64,000 nucleotides of DNA from JAHOYW01 sp963664605 (GTDB lineage: Bacteria > Verrucomicrobiota > Lentisphaeria > Victivallales > Victivallaceae). The notes under the pieces were generated by a model, which did no database searches, was not told the origin of the DNA, and worked only from the letters and a program-made list of their open reading frames with translations. Shown in pieces: positions 43,117 through 51,516 of this stretch (within the stretch, counting starts at the first letter, position 1; every line of letters starts with the position of its first letter). The stretch lies in the NCBI GenBank assembly GCA_963664605.1, contig OY761536.1, forward strand, positions 1,116,001 to 1,180,000. The letters run 5' to 3'. The position numbers and the translations under genes were made by a program.

Positions 43117-43772
43117 AAATATGTGGAATTCAGAACGAGCATGAACTGCAGGATGCCGTCAAAGCCGGCGCGGATGCGGTTGGCTTTCTGGTTGGACAAT
43201 TGCATCGGTCAAAAACTTTCATTCTGGCCAGTACCGCAGCACGTCTTGCGCAGCAGCTGCCGCCTTATATAACTCCGGTTCTTGTTACACACCTGAATAA
43301 AGCGGAGGAAATAGAGGAAATTATGCTGCGGTCGAATATTTATACTGTTCAACTTCATGAAGTGGATAATGAGGAAATATTTAAGCTGCGCGATCTACTG
43401 CCTCCTTTCGCAAAAATTATTGTTTACGAGTATATGAAAAACCCTAAAGATCCAATGGAACTTGAAGAGTTGTATCCGGTAATTGACGCAATCACCCTTG
43501 ACTGTTACAACCCGGAAATAAATTTGATTGGACAGGAAAGTGGCGACAATACTTATAAATGGCGTGATGCAGAGGAATTTGTGAGCCAATGTCCGCTGCC
43601 GGTAATTATTTCCGGAGGTCTTTCCAGTGATAACGTGGAAGAGGCTGTAAAACAAATTATGCCTTATGGCGTTGACGCATGCAGTCGTTTGAAAGACAAG
43701 GAAACGGAGAAATGTGACCTTGATAGATGTGTCAATTATGTAAAGAACGCAAAATTAGCATTTTATAATTAA
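43107..43772 (+). CDS. phosphoribosylanthranilate isomerase-like protein
   Basis: 221 residues. TIM-barrel of the TrpF type: QIKICGIQN at the start (catalytic Cys), DAVGFLVG, and ISGGLSSDNVEEAV near 170-185 before GVDACSR. In true TrpF a conserved GGTGxxFDW segment follows the catalytic Asp; here the region reads LDCYNPEINLIGQESGDNTYKW, so it deviates. It may be a divergent TrpF or a paralogue with another substrate. No other tryptophan gene is adjacent. Confidence 0.7.
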   Translation: MQIKICGIQNEHELQDAVKAGADAVGFLVGQLHRSKTFILASTAARLAQQLPPYITPVLVTHLNKAEEIEEIMLRSNIYTVQLHEVDNEEIFKLRDLLPPFAKIIVYEYMKNPKDPMELEELYPVIDAITLDCYNPEINLIGQESGDNTYKWRDAEEFVSQCPLPVIISGGLSSDNVEEAVKQIMPYGVDACSRLKDKETEKCDLDRCVNYVKNAKLAFYN

Positions 43773-43798
43773 AAACAAATAAACAGGACATAATTATT

Positions 43799-44296
43799 AT
43801 GAACAAACAAGAAACTCACACGATTTCCGTAATGGTTGATAATAAATTCGGAGTTTTAGCACGGGTTGCCGGATTATTCAGCGGGCGCGGTTACAACATC
43901 ATGTCTTTGACTGTTAATGAAACACAGGACCCGAAAATTTCGCAAATGACTATAGTCACTCAGGGAGATGATATGGTTATAGAACAAATTGACAGTCAAT
44001 TGAACAAACTCATTGACGTTATCAAAGTGGAAGACCTGACTAATCAGAAATTTATTCAGCGTGAAATTGCTCTAATTAAAGTTAATGTTACTGATGCTGA
44101 TAAAAAATCTCAAATTATCCAGCTCGTTGAAATATTTGAGGGTAAAATTGTTACTGTGCACAAAAATGAGCTTGGTATTGAACTTTCAGGAAGAGCCTCC
44201 AAGCTTAATGATTTTATTTCTTTGGTCGCTGATTTTGGCGAAATAAAAATTGCCCGTTCGGGACGTGTAGCTTTATCCAGGGATGAAGAATTTTAA
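43799..44296 (+). CDS. ilvN: acetolactate synthase small (regulatory) subunit
   Basis: 165 residues with an N-terminal ACT domain (HTISVMVDNKFGVLARVAGLFSGRGYNIMSL) and a second ALS_ss_C domain, the length of IlvH/IlvN. It binds valine and activates the catalytic subunit in branched-chain amino acid synthesis. The large subunit ilvB is not in the window; the pair is usually adjacent, so this separation is notable. It follows the TrpF-like gene by 26 bases. Confidence 0.95.
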   Translation: MNKQETHTISVMVDNKFGVLARVAGLFSGRGYNIMSLTVNETQDPKISQMTIVTQGDDMVIEQIDSQLNKLIDVIKVEDLTNQKFIQREIALIKVNVTDADKKSQIIQLVEIFEGKIVTVHKNELGIELSGRASKLNDFISLVADFGEIKIARSGRVALSRDEEF

Positions 44297-44311
44297 TCAG
44301 GATAATAGCTT

Positions 44312-44572
44312 ATGGCTGATAAAGAAAAACATGATGATGATTATGAACTGCCTGCCGGAATAATATTGCCGGAGGATACTTCTCCTGATTATCCGAATTG
44401 GAAAAAAGGGGGCATCTTTGGTATTGTCGGAGGAATCGTTGGAGCTCTGTTGTTCTGGATGCTTTTGACAAATAAAGCGATAGGTTCTACAGGTGTTACT
44501 GTGACAGTTGGTTTTATTACAGGTTTCATAGTTCTCGGAGCTATAGCCGCCTTTCGTCCGCAAAAAAGCTAA
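44312..44572 (+). CDS. small two-helix membrane protein
   Basis: 86 residues with a charged acidic head, then two transmembrane helices (about 33-54 GIFGIVGGIVGALLFWMLL and 60-81 GVTVTVGFITGFIVLGAIAAF) and a short tail. It follows ilvN by 15 bases, same strand, with AGGATAATAGC upstream. I do not recognise the family. Confidence 0.6.
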   Translation: MADKEKHDDDYELPAGIILPEDTSPDYPNWKKGGIFGIVGGIVGALLFWMLLTNKAIGSTGVTVTVGFITGFIVLGAIAAFRPQKS

Positions 44573-44587
44573 GTGTTTGCAAGGTTT

Positions 44588-44687
44588 AAAATACGCGATT
44601 CCGAAGCCCAGGGTGCAGCCCCGGGTATAGCTAATCTCACCCTTGAGCTATGGAATTCCGGGCTTACGGCCCTTAATGGTATTTGAG
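44588..44687. repeat. REP-like long imperfect inverted repeat
   Basis: About 100 bases of GC-rich, imperfectly palindromic DNA. Outer AAATAC/GTATTT arms, blocks GAAGCCCAGGG/CCGGGCTTACGG and CCCCGGG/CCGGG, and inner TATAGCT/AGCTATG pairs would fold into a long stem. It contrasts with AT-rich flanks. Its CCCAGGGTGCAGCCCCGGGT core resembles high-copy REP/repeat elements seen in PVC-type genomes (memory, not checked). It separates ilvN-side genes from the helicase gene; the TTG-initiated extension of the helicase would begin inside it. Confidence 0.65.
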
Positions 44688-44700
44688 AAACTTAGGGGAA

Positions 44701-46128
44701 ATGAAAAATATTATGAATAAAATCCCGGTTAATATCAGCTTTGACGCGGGGACTTTACTTTTGGAAAACCTGCCGCTGGAAAAACTTCCCGTTCCCCTGC
44801 TTCGCCAAATCAAATATGATGAACGCGTTTCCTGTCATCGCTGTATGGCTCATCTTTATGCGCCGCTGGTTTTGGCGTTGCGTGACTGTAATACAGCTTA
44901 TAAGGATGAAGCTAAAAACTTTTTTCCGCTTAAGCTTACTCTCGATTCTGATTTTTCGCCGCGCCCGCATCAACAAGAGGCTTTGGAACGCTGGAAGGAA
45001 TCCCAATGCCGTGCGGTTACCGCGTTACCTACCGGCTCCGGGAAAACATTTTTAGCTGTACAGGCGATCAACTATATCCAGTGCCCCACTCTGATTGTTG
45101 TTCCTACTATCGATTTGCTCCAGCAGTGGACACGTGTTTTGGAAAAGTTCTTTAATATCCAGATTGGGATGCTTGGCGGCGGTTCACGCGATATTCGCGA
45201 TATTACTGTAACAACTTATGATTCAGCCGTGATAAATATGGAATTTATCGGTGACCGTTTCGCTTTCATGGTTTTTGATGAGTGTCACCATCTGCCCGGG
45301 ACTGTAAACAGGACCGCCGCGTCAATGGCTATAGCCCCATATCGTTTGGGGTTGACTGCCACTCCTGAACTGGAATATGAAGGCGAACGAATCCTCTCCG
45401 AAATGATTGGTCCACTATGCTGTCAAATCCATATTGACGAACTCGAGGGAGAAATACTTGCGCCCTACGAAACGATTCAGTTAAAAATTGAGCTGGATGA
45501 AGATGAAGCCGCTGCCTATACCAGTAACCGTCAGGTCTATTTGGATTTTATTAAACGCAACGGCATAAATTTCCAGCGCAGTGAAGCCTGGGCACAGTTC
45601 CTTGGCCTTTGCGCACGTATGCCGGACGGGCGAAAAGTTTTCAATGCTTTCCTTGAACAAAAACGCATTGCCCGTAGTGGACGCGCTAAGATCCGTAAAG
45701 TTTGGGATCTGATTACGAAGCATACAGGTGAAAGAATAATAATTTTCACCGCCGACAATAAAACTGCTTATTTACTGGGACGGAAGTTCATGACTCCGGT
45801 TTTGACACATCATACAAAAGTTGCGGAACGCAAGGAGATGCTGGAATTTTTCCGTTCCGGTAAATATCCGGTACTCATAAGTAGTAAAGTGCTCAACGAA
45901 GGGGTTGATGTTCCCGAAGCCAGTGTCGGGATAATCGTTTCCGGCAGCGGTAGTATCCGTGAACATGTTCAACGTCTGGGCAGGATTCTTCGTGCTGGAA
46001 AAGGGAAACAGGCGCTTTTATATGAATTAATCAGCGCTGGAACTTCCGAGGAAAGTGTCAGCCAGCGCCGCCGTGAACATCGAGCTTACCAGAAAGCTGG
46101 ATTCCGCCGTTTTAAAAGGAGGCGCTGA
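44701..46128 (+). CDS. XPB-type superfamily 2 DNA helicase
   Basis: About 475 residues. An N-terminal 90-residue damage-recognition-like region leads to RecA-like domain 1 with LPTGSGKT (near residue 112) and the DECHH Walker B box, and domain 2 with NEGVDVPEAS and the arginine-finger motif QRLGRILR. This is the archaeal XPB/Ssl2-like helicase pattern. The frame is open from a TTG at 44683 but AGGGGAA precedes the ATG at 44701. It ends one base into the next gene (TGATG), which encodes a Bax1-like protein, the known XPB partner. Inferred role: DNA repair (nucleotide excision-like unwinding and cleavage). Confidence 0.85.
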   Translation: MKNIMNKIPVNISFDAGTLLLENLPLEKLPVPLLRQIKYDERVSCHRCMAHLYAPLVLALRDCNTAYKDEAKNFFPLKLTLDSDFSPRPHQQEALERWKESQCRAVTALPTGSGKTFLAVQAINYIQCPTLIVVPTIDLLQQWTRVLEKFFNIQIGMLGGGSRDIRDITVTTYDSAVINMEFIGDRFAFMVFDECHHLPGTVNRTAASMAIAPYRLGLTATPELEYEGERILSEMIGPLCCQIHIDELEGEILAPYETIQLKIELDEDEAAAYTSNRQVYLDFIKRNGINFQRSEAWAQFLGLCARMPDGRKVFNAFLEQKRIARSGRAKIRKVWDLITKHTGERIIIFTADNKTAYLLGRKFMTPVLTHHTKVAERKEMLEFFRSGKYPVLISSKVLNEGVDVPEASVGIIVSGSGSIREHVQRLGRILRAGKGKQALLYELISAGTSEESVSQRRREHRAYQKAGFRRFKRRR

Positions 46129-47360
46129 TGCTGACTAAAGATTTAATAAAGTTCCGGAAACAAGGGAAATATGTCCGTCCGGTTTTCATTTCCACTGATG
46201 ACAGCGGTTTGTTGCGGATTGCTGAGGATTTGCTGACTGTATATCATGGACAGGAAGAAGGCGGCAGCCTGACGCGTGGGGAAATTGAAGAACTGGTCGA
46301 GCCGGTTCTTAAGTCGCACAGGGATTTAAAATTTACCAAAGGCCTCAATAAGCTGGTTTCTGACCGCTGTGAATTTTCGCAGGCGGAGGATTTTGACTAT
46401 CCGGCGCGCCGTCGTCAGGTTTTTCTAAAAGCTGCGGAACTTTTGAAGAAGACCCCTGAAAATTATGAATCTTATCATGGGAAATTAATCAATGATATTG
46501 AACTCAAAGATTTCGCGAAGCATGATATTTTTGCCGATTTGCCCGAAAATGAAAAGCTGACGAAGTTCAAGGAAATTTTCCCCCGGGAACTGCTTGAACG
46601 CTATAATTGTGCCCAGGTGCAGGGGCTGTTGTTTCAATCTTCGGAAATGGAAATAAAAGTGGCTTCCCCAGATCCGGCGGAACTGCGGAGAGTGTTTAAA
46701 TATTTGAAATTCTTCCGTTTGCTGGCGGAAATCAGACAGCTCAAAAGTCCTGTTGGAGAAAAGGATTCCCTGTTTATGCATTTGAAGATCAGCGGTCCGG
46801 CGAGTATGCTTGAAAACAGCCGGAAATACGGATTGCAGCTGGCAGCGTTCTTTCCCGCTGTCTGCACCCTCCCCAAATGGCAGCTTAAAGCTGACGTGAA
46901 ATTAACAAATAAAATCTATCGCCTGAATTTAGATGAAACAAGTAGTTTGGTTTCGCATTACCGCAATTTTACGGCATATATACCTGAAGAAATAGTTATG
47001 TTTCATCGTTTATTCAAAGAAAAAATAAAAGACTGGAAAATCAGCGGTGAAACTCCTTTCATCAAAGCGCAAAAGGGCGAAATAGTTTTTCCCGATTTGA
47101 ATTTTAAAAACAAAAAAGGTAAAATCATCCATCTCGAATTATTTCACCGCTGGCATCGCGGTGCGCTGCTCAAGCGTTTGGAATTTTGTGATGCCAATCC
47201 GAATCTGCCGTTGTTATTAGGGATTGACCGCTCCCTGCTTAAAGGAGAGCTGCCGGAGTTATTGGAAAATAGTGGATATTTCCAGAAAAAAGGCTTTCTT
47301 TTCCGCGATTTCCCCGGCGTATCTACAGTAAATAAGCTCCTGAATGAAAATACAGGATAA
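46128..47360 (+). CDS. Bax1-like (DUF790) nuclease partner of XPB
   Basis: 410 residues. It opens MLTKDLIKFRKQGKYVRPVF, the start of the DUF790/Bax1 family, and RIAEDLLTVY follows. The C-terminal half has PDLNFKNKKGKIIHLELF, a restriction-endonuclease-like core with D and E residues compatible with a nuclease site. In archaea Bax1 binds XPB and cuts DNA bubbles. Coupled translation with the XPB gene (one-base overlap) supports the same complex. Some parts lack clear motifs, so the call leans on context and the N-terminal match. Confidence 0.75.
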   Translation: MLTKDLIKFRKQGKYVRPVFISTDDSGLLRIAEDLLTVYHGQEEGGSLTRGEIEELVEPVLKSHRDLKFTKGLNKLVSDRCEFSQAEDFDYPARRRQVFLKAAELLKKTPENYESYHGKLINDIELKDFAKHDIFADLPENEKLTKFKEIFPRELLERYNCAQVQGLLFQSSEMEIKVASPDPAELRRVFKYLKFFRLLAEIRQLKSPVGEKDSLFMHLKISGPASMLENSRKYGLQLAAFFPAVCTLPKWQLKADVKLTNKIYRLNLDETSSLVSHYRNFTAYIPEEIVMFHRLFKEKIKDWKISGETPFIKAQKGEIVFPDLNFKNKKGKIIHLELFHRWHRGALLKRLEFCDANPNLPLLLGIDRSLLKGELPELLENSGYFQKKGFLFRDFPGVSTVNKLLNENTG

Positions 47361-47370
47361 TGAAAGGAGT

Positions 47371-47589
47371 TCAGATGTTCCATCTCTTTTTAATCCTGAT
47401 TATCAGGAAAGAGCTGATGACTCCGAACAGAAAAACACCCAAATGTCCTGCCGGGGCTGAACGCAGAGCGGGAACCGCCGCCAGCACGACAATATCTTTA
47501 GCAACCCAGAAAACCGCCATTGTCCAGACTGGGATATAAAACATTCGGTCAAGGAAATAAACCTTTGACTTACAGTCGAAAATTAACAC
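47371..47589 (-). CDS. small membrane protein
   Basis: 72 residues, two hydrophobic helices (MFYIPVWTMAVFWVAKDIVVLAAV and GVFLFGVISSFLIIRIK). The WVAKDIVV segment recalls the membrane part of NfeD-like proteins, but only as a short fragment. It is convergent with the Bax1-like gene and has no partner. It could be a real small gene or a decayed one. Confidence 0.4.
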   Translation of the reverse strand: MLIFDCKSKVYFLDRMFYIPVWTMAVFWVAKDIVVLAAVPALRSAPAGHLGVFLFGVISSFLIIRIKKRWNI

Positions 47590-47702
47590 TGAACCTAATT
47601 TTCATTTACTTCTGTTACACTTTCTTTTACCTGAAATCTTTTTAAAATAGCACGATAATTGAAAAAATTGCTATTAAAACCAGCTTTTTGGTAGAAAAAC
47701 GC

Positions 47703-47730
47703 TTTACTTTTGCGAAAATAATATTATAAT
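47703..47730 (+). promoter_or_regulatory. sigma-70-type promoter of the HTH-EIIA gene
   Basis: TTTACT (47703-47708), a 16-base spacer and a perfect TATAAT (47725-47730). The start codon follows 60 bases later. A dyad overlaps the -10 and start point. Confidence 0.7.
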
Positions 47731-47755
47731 TGCAGAAAAATGCGAAATCTGCAAT
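47729..47755. promoter_or_regulatory. candidate operator dyad at the HTH-EIIA promoter
   Basis: ATTGCAG (47729-47735) and CTGCAAT (47749-47755) form a perfect 7-bp inverted repeat with a 13-base spacer, covering the end of the -10 box and the likely start site. Similar TTTGCGAAA and TTTGCAATT words lie to either side. A repressor site for the encoded HTH protein is plausible but unproven. Confidence 0.5.
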
Positions 47756-47789
47756 CATTTGCAATTTATTTCTTAAAAAAGAGGCTTTT

Positions 47790-48449
47790 ATGAGTGATTT
47801 ACCGACAATAATGACAATTGAAGAAGTAGCCGAATACCTGCGCGTATCCGAACGGACAGTTTACGACTGGGCCAGTAAAGGGGAAATCCCCTGCGGTAAA
47901 ATCGGTACTGCCTGGCGCTTTAAACGTTCCGATATCGAAGCTTGGGTCAACAAACAGTTAAACGCTGATTCCCACAAAAAAAGTGATTTTGTCCCCTTGT
48001 TTCTGGATAAGGCACTTACCCTTGAGCATGTTTTAGTGCTGGAGAAATCCAGCAAAGATCAAATATTGAATGAACTTATTGATATTCTGGCAGAAAGCCC
48101 GGTCGTTCGTTCGAAAGATGATTTACGCAAAGGAATCTTCCACCGGGAACAGCTTTTGAGTACCGGTATTGGTATGGGAATTGGAATCCCTCATGTGCGC
48201 TTAAGCTCTATTAAGGATGTTGCTGTCGCTGCCGCGTTGGTTCGTAAAGGTATAGATGATTACGAAAGCCTTGATTCCGAGCCGGTGAAAATTATTTTTA
48301 TGATTATAGCGCGTCAGGATCAGCATGCGGAACACCTCAAGTTGCTTTCCCAGATAAGCACTCGTCTGAAAAACAAAGATTTCCGTGAAGAACTGGTTAA
48401 ATGTAAGGATAGTGGAAGCTTTTATAAATTATTAACGGAGTCTCGTTAA
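47790..48449 (+). CDS. HTH (excisionase/MerR-type) fused to fructose-type PTS EIIA domain
   Basis: 219 residues. Residues 6-55 form an excisionase-type winged helix: MTIEEVAEYLRVSERTVYDWASKG, then GTAWRFKRSDIEAW. Residues 75-215 are a PTS EIIA type 2 (EIIA-Fru/Ntr-like) domain, with GIGMGIGIPHVR carrying the phosphoacceptor His at 135. The fusion suggests a DNA-binding regulator switched by PTS phosphorylation. The frame is open 20 codons further up but AAAGAGG precedes the ATG at 47790. It starts one transcription unit with the antiporter gene one base downstream. Confidence 0.88.
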   Translation: MSDLPTIMTIEEVAEYLRVSERTVYDWASKGEIPCGKIGTAWRFKRSDIEAWVNKQLNADSHKKSDFVPLFLDKALTLEHVLVLEKSSKDQILNELIDILAESPVVRSKDDLRKGIFHREQLLSTGIGMGIGIPHVRLSSIKDVAVAAALVRKGIDDYESLDSEPVKIIFMIIARQDQHAEHLKLLSQISTRLKNKDFREELVKCKDSGSFYKLLTESR

Positions 48450-48450
48450 A

Positions 48451-50139
48451 ATGGATTCTATAAATAACAGTATATTATTTCTTTTGGGGCTGGGTGTATT
48501 TGGCGGCATGCTGGGCGCATGGTTTTTTCAGAAAATACGTTTTCCTCAGGTTGTCGGTTATATTGCTATCGGTCTGATAATCGGGCAGGCAGGTTTTGGA
48601 ATTATTGATTCGGCGGCCATAGTTGAACTGAAAACTTTTAATTTATTCGCTCTCGGCATAATTGGTTTTCTTGTTGGCGGCGAACTGAAAATAGACACCT
48701 TTAAAAAGTATGCGCGTCAATTTACCGCTATTCTATTTGGAGAGGGGCTGCTCGCGTTTTTTCTGGTTGGGATTGCTTCATTTATCCTGATTTATATGGT
48801 GACATCCAACCTGATAGCAGCTTCCGCCGGAGCAGTGGTTCTCGGAGCGATAGCTTCTGCGACCGATCCGGCTTCAACCATTGATGTCATCTGGGAATAC
48901 CGTTCAAAAGGAGTTATGACGACTGCAATTATCGCAATCGTTGCTTTGGATGATGCGCTTGCGATGACTTTGTATGGGGTTGGCAGCAGTACGGCAAAAC
49001 TCCTGGCTTCAAATTCCGGTTCCATCTGGGTTTCACTTGGACATATCAGTAATGAACTCTTTGGCGCTTTAGCGGTGGGAGCTGTAGTGGCTGCCATGCT
49101 GGTGGCTTTCCTGCGCTGGGTTCCGCAGACTGAACGCGGGGCGGCAATTGCCATTGGTATGATCCTGCTGGTAATCAGTATTGCGGTTTTTTTCAAGATG
49201 GACATAATTCTGGCGACGATGATGATGGGATTTGTTTTAACGAATTTAGCTCCCCGCCGGAGCAAGGATCTATTTAAGCTGGTGCGTAGTTTTTCGGTTC
49301 CGATCTATGTCTTGTTCTTTGTGCTGGTTGGAGCCCGTTTGTCATTCAGCGTTATGCCGGGCTGGCTTTGGCTGATTATCATTTCTTATGTTGTTTTCCG
49401 TAGTGCCGGTAAGTTTTTCGGCGCTTATTTCGGCGCTAAAATGACTAACAGCCCTCCTGCCGTACGCAAATATCTTGGAATGGGCTTGTTCGCGCAAGGT
49501 GGAGTTGCCATTGGCTTATCTATAATGGCGGCAGAACAGCTTTCTTCGGTAGAGATAGCTGAGGGAATGAATCTCGGCGACATGATAATCTTCGTGGTTA
49601 CAACTACAACGTTGGTGGTGCAGGTGCTTGGCCCGGCAATGGTTAAACTGGCGGTCAGGCTTTCAGGTGAAGCGGGCCGTGACATAACAGAGGAAGACGT
49701 CAGGGCTTCAATGAAAGTCGCCGATGTTATAGATGAAAAACTTGTAACGCTTTCAGAGGGAGCCCCGATTGTTGAGGCGATAAATTGCTTTACGGAAAAC
49801 GATGTATTGATGACCCCGGTTGTTAACAAGGAGGGCAAGATCAGAGGAATTCTGAACTTTGAGGCTTTGAAAGACATCCTTGCCGACCATGATAACTGGC
49901 ATTGGCTTCTGGTGGCGGATATTATGCGTCCGATGGAGGACTCTACAAATGCCGATGTCAATCTTGATGAAGTTTTCCAACGAATGTATCGCCTGAAAAT
50001 AGACCAGATGCCGGTTGTCGATTCGGAAACAAACGAGATTCCGCTGGGGATGATCGATATGCGGACAATCCGTCTGAAAGTCCATGCGGAACTTTTGAAG
50101 CGCGGGGAGCAGCCCGAGCCCGAAATGGCTGTCGCATAA
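48451..50139 (+). CDS. CPA2-type cation:proton antiporter with C-terminal CBS pair
   Basis: 562 residues. Twelve to thirteen transmembrane helices (1-400) with the CPA2 (KefB/NapA-like) pattern: QVVGYIAIGLIIGQAGFGI, ATDPASTIDVI with the antiporter D-P motif, and DDALAMTLYGV with tandem Asp residues in a helix. It ends in two CBS domains (about 425-550) that may bind adenine nucleotides. It exchanges Na or K for protons. The gene begins one base after the HTH-EIIA gene stop, so the two are translationally coupled and probably work together. Confidence 0.92.
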   Translation: MDSINNSILFLLGLGVFGGMLGAWFFQKIRFPQVVGYIAIGLIIGQAGFGIIDSAAIVELKTFNLFALGIIGFLVGGELKIDTFKKYARQFTAILFGEGLLAFFLVGIASFILIYMVTSNLIAASAGAVVLGAIASATDPASTIDVIWEYRSKGVMTTAIIAIVALDDALAMTLYGVGSSTAKLLASNSGSIWVSLGHISNELFGALAVGAVVAAMLVAFLRWVPQTERGAAIAIGMILLVISIAVFFKMDIILATMMMGFVLTNLAPRRSKDLFKLVRSFSVPIYVLFFVLVGARLSFSVMPGWLWLIIISYVVFRSAGKFFGAYFGAKMTNSPPAVRKYLGMGLFAQGGVAIGLSIMAAEQLSSVEIAEGMNLGDMIIFVVTTTTLVVQVLGPAMVKLAVRLSGEAGRDITEEDVRASMKVADVIDEKLVTLSEGAPIVEAINCFTENDVLMTPVVNKEGKIRGILNFEALKDILADHDNWHWLLVADIMRPMEDSTNADVNLDEVFQRMYRLKIDQMPVVDSETNEIPLGMIDMRTIRLKVHAELLKRGEQPEPEMAVA

Positions 50140-50176
50140 AATATTGTTAAAAAAATATTAATTATAGTTTTTTTAT

Positions 50177-50204
50177 TTGGAAATGGAATTTTCAGCTCTA
50201 TATT
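50177..50204 (+). promoter_or_regulatory. candidate promoter before ackA
   Basis: TTGGAA (50177-50182), a 16-base spacer and TATATT (50199-50204). The ackA ATG is 85 bases further on. Confidence 0.4.
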
Positions 50205-50288
50205 AGCTGGATAATATATTCTTGATTAAGACACAGGGGGCTGGGTTCGTCTTAATTACGCAACAGATTACAAAAAACAAGGAGTGAC

Positions 50289-51494
50289 ATGAAAGTCCTG
50301 GTATTGAATGCCGGCAGTTCATCAATGAAATTCACGATGTTCGCAATGGCAAACGAAGAAGTTTTAGCAAAAGGTATGGTCGAAAGACTCGGAAGTGACA
50401 GCCCCAACTTGATTTATTCCCGTCACGATGGTTTGAAAAAAGAATTTTCTCCCCCGGTCAAAAACCATAGAGATGCTCTTAAAAGCATTTGTGATATACT
50501 CATAGACAAGGAAGCCGGAGTAATAAAAGATTTGTCTGAAGTTCAGGCTATTGGGCATCGCGTGGTTCATGGCGGCGAACGTTTTACAAAACCTGCCATA
50601 GTCAATTCAAATGTCAAAGACGCCATTAAAGACTGTTTTGCTTTAGCTCCACTGCATAATCCCGCGAATTTAAACGGTATTACAGCTTGCGAAAAGATTT
50701 TTAAAGATGTACCTAATATTGCGGTTTTCGATACAGCTTTTCACCAGTCCATGCCGCCGGAAGCATATCTTTACGCGATTCCTTATGACCTTTACACCAA
50801 ATACAGCATTCGTCGTTACGGATTTCACGGAACCTCTCATCATTTCGTCGCGATTGCCACTGGTAAATTCCTCAATAAACCCTATGACCACATGAAGTTA
50901 ATCACTTGTCACCTCGGCAACGGATGCAGTATGGCGGCTATCAGCAACGGAAATGTTCTTGATACCTCAATGGGCATGACTCCTCTCGAGGGTTTGGTAA
51001 TGGGAACTCGTTGTGGAGATATTGATCCGGCAGTTGTTCTCCGGCTCATCGAACTGGGGCAGGGGCGCAATGAAATTGACAATACTTTGAATAAACAATC
51101 CGGTTTACTGGGCGTTGCCGGTATCGGCAGTTCCGATATGCGTGATATTATCGCGGCGGAAAAGAAAGGCGACCAGCAGGCTTTGCGTGCGCGCCGTATG
51201 TTCACTCGCCGCGTTATTAAATATATTGGTTCATATTATGCCTTGCTGGGCGGAGCGGATGCCATCGTATTCACCGGAGGTGTCGGGGAATGGAGTGACT
51301 TTGTACGCTGGAAAATCCTTAAAGGCCTGGACTGTCTCGGAATCTCTGTCGACAGAAAGAAAAATGAAGAAACTCTGGGCAAGAAAGGTATTATCTCAAA
51401 ACCGGACAGCAAATCAACTGTTGTTGTAATGCCTACTAACGAAGAGCTGATGATAGCCCGAAGCGTTGTTAATTCTATCGTACATCCCGCTTAA
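50289..51494 (+). CDS. ackA: acetate kinase
   Basis: 401 residues of the ASKHA family. Interconverts acetyl phosphate plus ADP with acetate plus ATP; in anaerobes the last step of ATP-yielding acetate production. NAGSSSMKF at the N-terminus, the IGHRVVHGG segment, FDTAFHQSMP with the catalytic Asp, and HLGNGCSMAAI are signatures. Length is standard. The gene is directly upstream of pta, 22 bases before its ATG. Confidence 0.97.
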   Translation: MKVLVLNAGSSSMKFTMFAMANEEVLAKGMVERLGSDSPNLIYSRHDGLKKEFSPPVKNHRDALKSICDILIDKEAGVIKDLSEVQAIGHRVVHGGERFTKPAIVNSNVKDAIKDCFALAPLHNPANLNGITACEKIFKDVPNIAVFDTAFHQSMPPEAYLYAIPYDLYTKYSIRRYGFHGTSHHFVAIATGKFLNKPYDHMKLITCHLGNGCSMAAISNGNVLDTSMGMTPLEGLVMGTRCGDIDPAVVLRLIELGQGRNEIDNTLNKQSGLLGVAGIGSSDMRDIIAAEKKGDQQALRARRMFTRRVIKYIGSYYALLGGADAIVFTGGVGEWSDFVRWKILKGLDCLGISVDRKKNEETLGKKGIISKPDSKSTVVVMPTNEELMIARSVVNSIVHPA

Positions 51495-51516
51495 ATCCCA
51501 ATATGAGGAAATATTA

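Noticed and set aside
44588..44687. CRISPR or insertion sequence
   Set aside because: Only one imperfect inverted repeat is present, with no regular spaced copies and no transposase gene, so a REP-like element is the better description.
51466..51516. TTG-initiated extension of pta
   Set aside because: It runs into ackA; GAGGAAA before the ATG at 51517 and the family start favour the shorter protein.
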